Below, piece by piece: positions 29,021 through 41,000 of a stretch of 64,000 nucleotides of DNA. Origin of the DNA: Glandiceps talaboti (Eukaryota > Hemichordata > Enteropneusta > Spengelidae); NCBI RefSeq assembly GCF_964340395.1, contig NC_135550.1, forward strand, positions 25,906,676-25,970,675. Direction: 5' to 3'. Position numbers and translations under genes: made by a program. Below the pieces are notes generated by a model. The model worked only from the letters and a program-made list of their open reading frames with translations, was not told the DNA's origin and searched no databases. The number at the start of each line of letters is the position of its first letter. Within the stretch, counting starts at the first letter, position 1.

Positions 29021-32000
29021 CAAAAATTGAATAGTTAATACATGTAAATTACTGTTTGCTCATATGACACGAAAATCAAAATTTGGCTTTGATTGTGGGA
29101 AGTCTGCAATCCGCAGACAATACACCTGTATTGTATAAAAACACAAGATTCATCATACTTGACACAACTTGAACCAGATGAGAGTAAGAAAGACACACAT
29201 GGGCTTACATTTCAGATTTTGACACTGAAACCAAAAGGAGTTCATACTTTATCTGAATCTTTTACATTTTGTTTAAACCAAACCAAAGGGCAGAGAAAGC
29301 ACACAAATACCCAGGATATACATTTCACAAATTACAAATACACCTTTACGTACATAAAGTTAAGCATGTTTGAAATGTGACACACAGTAGAATCTGAGAG
29401 GTCTGTAGTTGTTGGATGATTTCCCAAAGTCCAGTGAAGTCTAGCCTGTCTGTGGTGCTGGATCTGTGATTCTGCGATACTCATTCACTGTAGTGAGTAT
29501 AACTTATTCACAACGAAGTCACAGATTCAGTGAGTTAGAAAAAGAACTGCACAAAGAAGAGTGGTACATTGTACGTTATATTTTCAAACTTGAGCAATGA
29601 CAAAGTCACAATGTTGAAACACACCTGAAAAATAGTTGAACTTTTCATTCTCCTGAAGACAATTTCTATGTCCATATCTTACTAATGGCAAGGAAAGGAC
29701 CAAGGAGGTCACTGGGTTGTCCCAAGAATCGCTTTATGAAAAGTGGCACAACAATCTCGACATTATTGTTTAACACAGAGACAGAGTACAGTTGATGTCA
29801 TCTGAACAAATTCAATGCAGGTGAACAGCTTGGGTTATTGCCAGGGAATAGGTATAAACAGCTACATTTGAATAAATTGCAGGCAACTCATTGTTATATA
29901 TTTTTGTACACATTCAATGACGCAATCACCATACTTCAGTCATTGCCTCATTTGAACAGTTTAAGGACTCCTCCCAATATTCAGACACCTTGCTTTTCAA
30001 TTTCAACATATTTTAAAATGTCACAGAGTTGTTGACATCATCTGAGTGCATCTGAATATGTGTTACGAATATCAATCTTTTGTTTATCAATAAGTGAATC
30101 ACCTTCTATCAGACCAGTTTCTATGACTCCTCCCAAACTTCATGTCTTACTATTCAATTTTCAAGATATTTCAAAATGTCAAACGGCTATTTACATGGAA
30201 TAGTTTGGATTTAGTTCAGGAATGGAATGCAGGCTTTGTGATGAAACCTAGGAACAGTAACAACAATGTCAGCAATGCCATGGAATGATTCTGGAAGCTC
30301 CATATCAAACTTCTGACATCTGGGTAGAATTTACCTGTCCAGAAAGCCACAACCCCTCACCTATTTTGTTTTTGTTTTTCATTAACTCAATTACGCCTAA
30401 TGATGGTAAAGGCATTGATTCATCTACATGCAACCCCTCTCATTTTATACTGGCTCATGTATGGTACTATACATGTAATCCAATGTTCTGACTTTCAAAT
30501 CTCAAAACGAAAACCAACAATGTTACAAACAGGATATATTGAAGGCATTCCAAGAACTACATTTTGTATTATTTACTTATTTACTATTATTTCGCAATTA
30601 TACTACCGATAGTACTTAAAGAGCCAACTTCTCAGCAGTTAGACTTTAATATCAGCTACATTTGTACAATTGATTGATGTTATTATTACTGTTATCACAA
30701 AATTCAAGTGTCAAATGAGACATCATAAAATTTACCCTACAATGTATACATTCTTCATACATTCACATCAACCTGGCTCTATTCTGCAGAAATAGTGAGA
30801 ATACATGTACATCAGACAAAATCAATGTAAAGAGTGGTTTGCATTGGTAATCTTCACTTTCAACCAAACTGATATTTGTGTTATTTCATAAAACTTACTT
30901 GGTAATACCAAGAAAGTATACTTTTATTATACGGACAATACCCTTAAAAAGGTAAATAAATCATTTCACAAATACAATATAAAATTCAATGACACCCAAT
31001 CAGCACACTTGTGAATTAATGTCTTCGCATGCTGTGACATCTTTTTATACACTACAGCATCTTTAAACTTTGGGTCATCTCATATTTTTGTTGAAAACCA
31101 GAATTAACAGTTTGTATGTCACAGCAGTTAAAGACTTAGGTGGACAATTTTACACATACATCTCTAAAAGTAATGGTTTTAGTGGAGTGTAAGAGTCTCA
31201 TGAAACAGATTTTACAGGAACAACATAGCATTACCCTGATACACATTTTTAGAGTTCAATATATCGATAACATCATCACAGTCTATATATCCCAGTGACA
31301 TAATTGCAATACTAAATTTTCTACAAACTTACAGACTAAAATTATAATAATGTGGGTATTTATCCATAGTAAACATCACTTTACCAATCCCAAGCACTGA
31401 TGCAACCACTATATGACTAAAAGCTGTCTCTCGTTACCAACCAGGTAGGTTCATAATTACGCCATTCACATTCAATCACATAACTTGACCTTGAACATAA
31501 CATCTTATAAAACATTATATGATTAAAATCACAGCATGTCTTTCTTCCAATTCCATGTTCAGAGATACATGTATGATGGTTGAATTCTAATATGAGCCAA
31601 TAGGCCAAAGTAGTTCTATTTTCTGTGCCATTGATATGGAGTTCTATCATACCCCTGGACCCTTTTCTTCTCACTTTCAGAAATCCTAATGTTGAAAGCA
31701 AATATTACAACATCCCATACATAACAACAATATAAAACATAATGTATGTAGACACCTTCCTGAACAACAAACATTTTCAAATATAGTATATAATAAGTCA
31801 TTGAGAATGACATAGTCCCTGCTATGATTGGGTTTTAAGGAACTGGCAGTTGTCATTTTCTTGATATCACTACTCTGATCACGCTACAACACTTGTGAAC
31901 CTAAATCAAACAGACTTAGATATGTTGTGTCTGCTCGTTGGACATGGAACATGCCTACTCATGTTGTATCTCCTCGTTGGACATGGGACATGCCTACTCT

Positions 32001-35000
32001 TCAAGATGACGTGATGGAATAAACCATTCAACAATAAAGGATGGGTCGGGTATGAATGAGATCTGTTCAAGCATATCTGAGTTATGGCTTTGGACAGGGA
32101 AAATTCGCAAACAAAATGACTGCTAGGCGACCATATTGGATCGTATCATGAAACAAATTGACGTGCATATGTATGCCATTGTATGTTGCTCCTGTGCCAC
32201 GTTTGAAAAAAAATCGGTCCAGGCATCTCCAAGAAACGGCTCTGGACGGACAGATGGATGGATGGATGGACGCACGCACGGACAGAATCCAATCCATAAG
32301 TCCCCGTCCCGGACGACTAGAAATCTGGACAATTCAACTCTCTTGCTATCGTAATCACAGAAAACAGAGTTGTAGGGCAATGACAGCATGTTGCCTACTG
32401 AAAGACTTCCAACCATGGAATTTTTGGCTAGCTTTAACATTTATTCTGCATATATCACATACTCTGTCTGTGACAACATTGTCTGAGCCATGGCATGAAA
32501 ACAAATTTTCATACTTTGTCTGCCCACAATATTTGATTGACACTGAGCTGAGGACATGATACAAATTAACATGTGAATAACAGACACAACAGTTTGTACT
32601 AATGGCACTAAAAGATAGCTACTATGATATTATGTGGAGAATTTTAATTGGTACCACTCAAAAATGCATTGACAAATACATTGACCAAACAGTAGATTGT
32701 ATGAACACACAATCTTTGTCATACAACTATACTAAAAGCATACTTTTTTCATGTTACATGTACAATTATATACCTTCTCAAACACCATTCTTTTTGGCAA
32801 GATGGATGACATACATGTAACTCGTGCTTGCAGTGTTTTCTGCTGCACTTTCACTCACTATGCTTGTGAAAGCAGATGCAGAGAACACTGTAAGCACTCA
32901 TGCAAATACCCCAAGTATGCCACACTTGCAATCACTTGTCATGACATTCTGTCATAGTATAGACTATATTTTATGGCTATTGGTAAAAAAACACAGGTTA
33001 CTCATCATTATACAATTAACCACAGCCACAGCCACATTTCCAGACATGATTCTGAAGCTATACAATTTGTGACATGCACAGACATGTGTTGTCATGGTGC
33101 AGAAACACCAAAGAATAATCCTTTATTTTTAGTTTGAATGTTCCATACAACTTGGTAAAGGCAAGGTATGGTATATTTCATTCTACAGTTTGAAATCGTA
33201 ACACAAATGTGTCTATGTTTAACAATTCTGAAACTTAAACAAATGAATCATGCCAGACATACTGATAACTCTTCTTTTATATAATCCTCAAAGAGAGATC
33301 GCCACATTTTTGAATATAAGAGGTCAAACTGCACCTATAACTAGTCTAGCTATGAGTGTAAATACAATAGTATTGTTTCCTCATCATCAATGCATGGTTT
33401 TGAGTGCAACTGAACAAATACTTAACATTGGAATTTTGCCAACTGTTTCAAGGTTGACCTGGAAAGTTGGTATTTTCAGGGAATGTATAGGAAGTGAAAC
33501 ATTGTTGACATGTAATACCCAAGAAAAGTAAATAATTCTTATGAAATGATGATAATACCCTAAGTCAAGGTCAGACAAGGTCAATGAACCTCACAATACA
33601 TATATCAAAGTTGCAGTGTTGGGCTATCCCTATATGTCAGATTTAGAAATACATGTATGCACTGTCAATTACATATAATTTCATCATCTGTATTTAGATT
33701 GGCATTTCAAGCCTTTCAAGAGAATAGTGTTCTAACACAAGCAAATAAACTACATTACAAGTTACACTATGGCTCACAGAGATATTTTAAAAACAAAGGT
33801 CATGACATGAGAATGACCTCTATGCTCATATATCACGAAGTCAACATGCCATTGAACTATTGACAGCTGTAAGCTGCTCATTGTCATTTCAATATTTTTT
33901 ATCATTTCAGTAATTTTCATAAATTCAAGTTATAGAACCAACCTTAATCCTGCCAATCAATACAGTAGGTGTGAGATACATGCATAATTAAAGAAACAAT
34001 CATTCTGTATGAAACTGTACAAGTCAAGCCTTGTTTACACAGAGCTGATTTTGACTGAATTATCTTGTCTATTAGGCACTCTGATTGATTTGCCATTTGC
34101 CTTGCTGTATACCCAGTACTATGTAATGTTGGTGTAAGACAGCAAATGTCAAGTCCAAGCCAATGTGTGTAGACAGCTCATGGAAAGCTGACTCGAAAGA
34201 GTACTTTTTCAACAAGCAGCTAATACCATATGCCACTTGGCTTCACCGTTATAACATAAATATGTTCATTTTATTGGCACGCATTGTTCTCTATTGCCTC
34301 CTCAAAACTTTGTTACCTGTTCAATATATTTTGCAAAGCCTGGTTTAGGTACGTATTATTTCCTTCATAAATAAATCTGACTTCATGACAGTAGGTGCAC
34401 ACTTCAAGGCTTTATTTTTTAATTCATTTTTTAATTTTAATTTTAATTTTATTTATTTATTAGGAATGTCCTACGAGAAACAAGTCCCATTTACAGGCTC
34501 CTAAAATGAAAGATACAAATAAACTACACAATCCATTTTTGTACAGCAGGAAAACTACAAACACAATAAGACAGATAAAAACAGAAAGTATATACAGAAA
34601 ACAACAAGTTGAGTAAATTAGTTAAAACTTGCACGTCGAATGTCTGCCTTATACTTATGAATATTACAAAAATGTCAATATCAGGAGAAGATCAAACTTT
34701 TTTGTTGAAAGTATTTATACATCTGTTAAGCGGAGAAAATTTCAAAATGTTTATTCTACAACGAGGAGGTCTAAAAGTGGGACAAGCACCCAGAATTTTT
34801 CCTGGCACAACTAGATAAGATATAATACCATGGTTGCCATTGCAAGCATCAACATTCCCCATGGCTCAGATATAGGCATCAGAGCATATTGTATAGGCAT
34901 AATTCTAATGAGGGTTAACCTTGAATTAATTTATCATAGGTAATGTGTACATACTATGCCAAATCTACAATCTTGCAAGCAGCAGTTCACGTGATATCAT

Positions 35001-38000
35001 TGTGGTAAAGAGTCAAAACCATGAAATTTCAATATGTAAACAGCTAGACTACAAATACATGTAACCTACATCTATAACACGTACACTCTTTTTACCCTTC
35101 CCACTTGAATATTCATATTTACACTATTCCTTGTTATCTTTGTGTATATTATAAAGTTTTTAAAAAATCAGTCACATTGTCACTCAAATACTAGAGAATG
35201 TAATATGCAAAATAAGTTGGATTTTGACATTTGAACACAAAGGTCAAAGGAAAGGTCACATTAATACCAACAGCAACAGAAAGATTGTATCTGACAATAG
35301 GTGATAGACAGAAGTTTTATAAGCATGCTGTGCTAATGGGGTATACATTTTACTAGTCCTGCTTGCAGACTATGCACTCGTCTAGATTACTGACATGATG
35401 CTCAACACTGTCCTGCAAAAAACAATGTACTCAGCCTATTTTGAGTGCGGAAACAAATTGCATCTGCACCAATTACCAAAGAATTACATACCCATCAATC
35501 AAATATTAGCAATAGATCAAATATGTACTCATTTTACATCTCTATGACGATAGTGGTCGATGGTAATATCCAAAAAAGTGTCGAAATCAGAACTTTTCCA
35601 GTTCCGGTTGTAATTTCAAACATCCCACCTTACAATCGCCGCCATATTTGATCAGGATTTCTACTCGGTCATCGTACTTATTAAGGTGGAACTCTGAAAT
35701 TATGTTTGAACTTGTGATTTCGAGATTTTTGGTCCTAAGAACTGGGACTTTTATAGCCATGGCGAGGTAAAATTACTAAATAGTCGATTTATTGCTAATA
35801 TTTAACCACAGGGTACGTTAATTCTAGTTACCAGCATTTCTGGTATGCCCAGGTTTCACGGCTGGCTCTTCACAGGATGAAGAAGGAAGGAACGACTTAC
35901 TCCGTATGCAAGCAGGACTAACATTTTACTAGTATGATAGAATGGCTACTATACTCAATTCAAACTTTTCAACTATACGGTAATTGTTCGACACAGCACT
36001 GTGTGTCATACAGATGTGTATCAACTAAACTGTGACTGACAAGTGTATGGGAACTTTTCAGACAACTCTTTTGGAACTTGATTCATTTTGAAGTGTATCA
36101 TACAATGCAGGTAAATGACACTTAAACATTGGTGAATGAAACCTGGCAACTCAAAGTTAGTGTGTTTAACACATGTGTATGGCTGGCATGACATTTGTTT
36201 TGGTGAGACAGTCAGAAATGCATGTCTCTATGGTTACTAATACCTGGTGTGTACTGAAGGGGAAAACCTTCACTGTCCAGGAAGTAAAGTAACTGAAATG
36301 CTTAGACTGAGTGGAGGATTTCTGAATGTGATATATATTTTCAATAATATGAGTGCCAACACGATGCTCTGATTTTAATAACATCACATTATCACATTGG
36401 GTTTTTTCAGCTGTTCCTTTCAAAGATTGTGGAAGGATTCAGAGCAATCAAAATCATGTAAAAATTTCTCAACTGTCATGGCGATGGCTGTTACAATATA
36501 CATTTTCACCAGTGACCACATACCCAGATTTACTTTTTCATGGTTGTTTATTCTAATAACAGATTTTCAGCCCCAACAGATGAAGTCTTGAGCGATAATT
36601 GGAATGGGCTCTGTCTGTGAACGTATCTGTTTGTACATGCACTTGTGTTAAACACACTTAACATTCTTTCAAACTTGGCACAAAAGTGACATACCATATG
36701 TAGTATATAGTTGCAATCTCGAACTTTCGTAACTAACCCTATCAAATTTGAATATATAGTAGCTATGTCTGTCATATAAATCCATTATTTATATATTGCT
36801 CAGGAACTATAATGAATAGAAGCTTAAGTTCAAGTCTAGTCACATAGTGAATGGGGAAGCGATTCAGAATTGAGTTCTATACTAGTAGTAGTACTCCATC
36901 AGCAAGCAGAACTAGGACGAGCCTGAAATACTGAATACCAAACACTTTTTCCAGGAATGCTACAGTACACACATCTCACATACAGGTTTGCTCAACTTGC
37001 AGAATAGTATAACAAGACCTAAACACAGTGAAGAAAATTATATGTAAGTCTATAGCCTATTATTACCATATCAAAGAAAGAATCATCAATTTATGGATTT
37101 GTAATAAATAGTCCAATTTATGTAACATTCAATTACAAGGTGTGTAATGTACACCTTGTCCTGGATTTTGCTCATCTGAGAATCCCAAACATACATCACA
37201 TTGTATACAATACAAACATTTATCTGGAAGTAAAACTGAAAACTTGTTAAGGTTTCTCAGTGAAGTAAAATATTATCTACCTAGGCTCCTGGTCAGTTTT
37301 TCCAGGGTTTTGTTACAATATACAGGAGACTGTTGTTGTAACTGATTTCCCCCACTTTGTTCCAGAGGTTTGCAGATCATTTGAGACAGGCATTAAAATT
37401 GTACTTTGAAGTTACAACACAGGCTGGGGTCACTATTACTATTACTAGTACAAAATGTATTAGATACACCATTTAAAGCAAAAGTCTAAGACACTGCAGC
37501 GGTAGTATAGAGGAAGGAATAGCATTTTCCTTCTGTAAATTTGTAAATAATGATATTCAATGTATGTATGTATATATACATGTCTTTTCATATACCAATA
37601 GTGTTACAGGCTGTACTGTGTAAAGTTGAAGCCATCTAGTAAACATTCACTCATAGCATGGTGACATTGTTATACTAAGAATACTGGTTAAAAATACATT
37701 GTATGTGCTGCATTTGTAACTTAGCACTTGGATGAGCAAAAATTACAAAAGTTAAAATGGCAGTTAGGATAGCTGAATTACTACTATAAGATTAGTCCTT
37801 CAAGGCTACAGGTAGGCTAGCTAGCACTTACCAATAATAAGGTAGTAATAGTATTGAAAATCAATTTAACTCAAAGACATAATTGCTATGATAGTAGTTT
37901 AAATCAAATGTTATTTTATTGGCTAGATCTAATTTATTCCAATATACAGGTATATTTACATTTTACCTGTGTCATGTTCTCGTAAATGGTTTGGTAAATG

Positions 38001-41000
38001 CATAATGTAAATTCCTAAGTGACAGCGGTATCATTTTCACATCATTTACTCTAGATCCTATGAAATCTTACATTACACACATTTCACAGCCCTTGAGTAT
38101 ACGAAGATGATAATAAGTAAGCAAGCCATCCATCCATCAATTACCTTTCTGAATTCTATCTACAATAACTAAACAAACCATCCATCCATCAATTACCTTT
38201 CTGAATTCTATCTATATACCTCCAGTTACACAGGCCATATTAGTCTATAATTGACACAATTACAAAAACAGTACCAGAAAGTCTGAGAGACTAATAATAG
38301 TTTCACACAGTTCTTTAAATGATTAAGTTTTAAAATACTGTCTTTATTGTAGCAATACTAGTAGCAGTACTCCCAAGTAGTACTGCTCTGTTCTATTTAC
38401 CAGTCAGTACAAGGGTTGACACTCATAAGGTCACATCTGTGAAAATGGAATTTTCCAAAGGTCATGTGAAGAAGCATTAACATGTATTTACGTAATCATA
38501 AAAATACACTATTTTCACATCAATAACTAACAATTATTGGGGATCATTGCTTGTATTTTTCTTTCATTCAATATGTAGTCACCTGTTATCCATTTTCAAT
38601 GTAATTTCTACTTAAAAACAAAGAGCTGTTAGTTCAAACCTATACATGACTTAAAGTTTAAAAAAAAAACTCTATTGGCTGTGTATTGTGTGTTAAAACT
38701 GAAATGATCTCATTAAGTTTTTAAAACTGTCAATCTTCACAGCTCCAATTACACAGTAATAATATTTGTGTTTGAATATTTTCACAGCACTGTAAAGAGA
38801 AACTGGTATCCAACCAAGCAATCATTAGAGTCAATAATACACCTATTGGTAACATCTTTCAAAATTGCAAACTCAACAAATGCCTTTTGTCTCTGAAAAG
38901 TATACTTTTTTACGAAACACTAAACAGCTTACAACCCAACAGTTTTCAATCTACCAGTCTGTTACAAAGATAATTTACCAGAATTACTTCTTCCACCCCA
39001 CCCAACTCCCATTATTAATACACAATTGTGGTTGAATGCACAGGAAATATACATAATTATTATTTTACCAGGTTTTCCCATTTTCTGTTATTAAAATTAT
39101 TAAAGTTTAAACTAGTACTGAGTGAGAGTCCAAGTGCATGACATAAATGTCCTCCTATATTGTCCCTTCCTTTGAGCTTGTAGTTAATACATTAGTTTTC
39201 CTTTAATAAATGTAGCTGGGTAGGGAAGGCATTCTAATATTCTTCAATTATGCTTGAATAGTTGGGTTGCAGTTAAGCAAATTATTTTGCATTTCATAAT
39301 TGTAAATGGACTTTAAAGTGGATCACTTGTCCAATCGACATTAATGGATGATCACACAATGTTACACAACCTCAATAAACGTTAGTTTGGGGGGCCATCA
39401 ATGCGATTGCTGAACTTCATTTTTGCACTTCTAAGAAAATTTCAAAACTTTCAATAATAACAGATTCTGTATTTACTATTGAGATGTTGATAAAACTAAA
39501 ATATACTTCTAATGTGATATACAGTGCCGGGTTTCCAGTAGTATTTTAATGTGTTTTACAATCATGTTTTTACATTGCATCAATCGTAGTGGTGTGACCA
39601 CTACAATTTTGTGTCAATGTCACACTTTTGAAGGTTTGTCTAGGGGGAGGGGAGGGGGTTTTGTCCGAAACAAACAATTTTATTAATGCAACAAACTTTT
39701 AGTTTATAGATTAATTACCTGTTGCACATGGATCATGTCCTACGTACTCACATGTGGCCATACATGTAACTTTAATATGTACATGTGTGTACGCGATGCA
39801 AGTCGATGTTGTTGGAAAAAACACACACGAACTTACATGTAAATTACATGTAACAGTTTTGAGGATATGTTTGGTCAATCAATTTCAAGGGTAATGAGAA
39901 TGTATATTTGACACTAAAACATGTAATCGATGCCATGTCAAAGGTCACGCCTGTCAGCAGCATGACATACTGGTGACAGGCACTGGTCACCAGCATGTTG
40001 TGCTGGTGACCGGCGCCTGTCAGCAGACTCTGCCAATATTGATCACCAGTACTAGTATACATTCATGATTCCCAACTCCACCTCAGGATCCCATTGAAAC
40101 CTCCCATCCCCCATTCTCCGCCCTAGTTGGGTGTGGGTTCAAGTTGATTTCACTGATCAGTTCAATATTGCTTTTTACTGCATGTGGGGACAGGTGGGGA
40201 GAAGAACCAAATTCAATTCAATTTTGATATGATTCAGATTTCACGTGGGGAGAGGGTGTAACTTGTAAAGAGACAAAGTTGCTCACTGTCTGTGATAGTC
40301 AACTATTACATCACAGAGATAGTCAAAAAATGTCAATTTCTTTTTTGGAAAGGTGATCGACAGGTAGACACAATACAGTTCATAACATTTACATGTAACC
40401 ATACAGTGATGATAAACAACACCCGGCTGTCAGTTCCTGTTCTGACTGGAATTGTACGTCATTCTACTGCCCCTTTCTACAGTTACCCAACAGGTCATGC
40501 TTTATGGGGGTCTCTTTCATCATCTCGAACCAGCCGGTTGGAGTAATAAAAAACAATATCAGTCCATGGGAAACGTCGTAATTCAGATTATATTTACTGA
40601 AAATTTATAACATGATGAAAATCATATTCACTCGTTGTCTTTGGATCAATTTATGCGACACTTATATGATTATAGTGATAAACACAAGTTCTATATTCAA
40701 TTATAAGATCATTGTGTTATATTACACTACTGTACTACGAGGGGGTGTTCCAACCTTCTCAGCGCACAATAACTGCAGAGTTTTACACCCGATCGCCTTA
40801 TCAAATAACATCATAAAGAATAATAAGTGTGTATAATTGGTCCACTAATATATCAACTTCATAACCAACCATTATAGAAAACACAACTATTTCCTCGAAA
40901 GTCGACGGTAACATTTTAAAGCAGCTATATGAACAAAGATGTGACCGTGAGACAACATACACACTGATGTGACATGATTGACCGGAGCGCCCTGCACAAG

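Noticed and set aside
32082-32564. Several overlapping open frames of 69-133 residues
   Set aside because: They fall on a short interspersed element with a GGAT/CGCA run; no conserved domain.
14080-39850. Frequent TACATGTA and ATGTACAT palindromes
   Set aside because: Such words are common in many AT-rich invertebrate genomes and show no ordered arrangement here.
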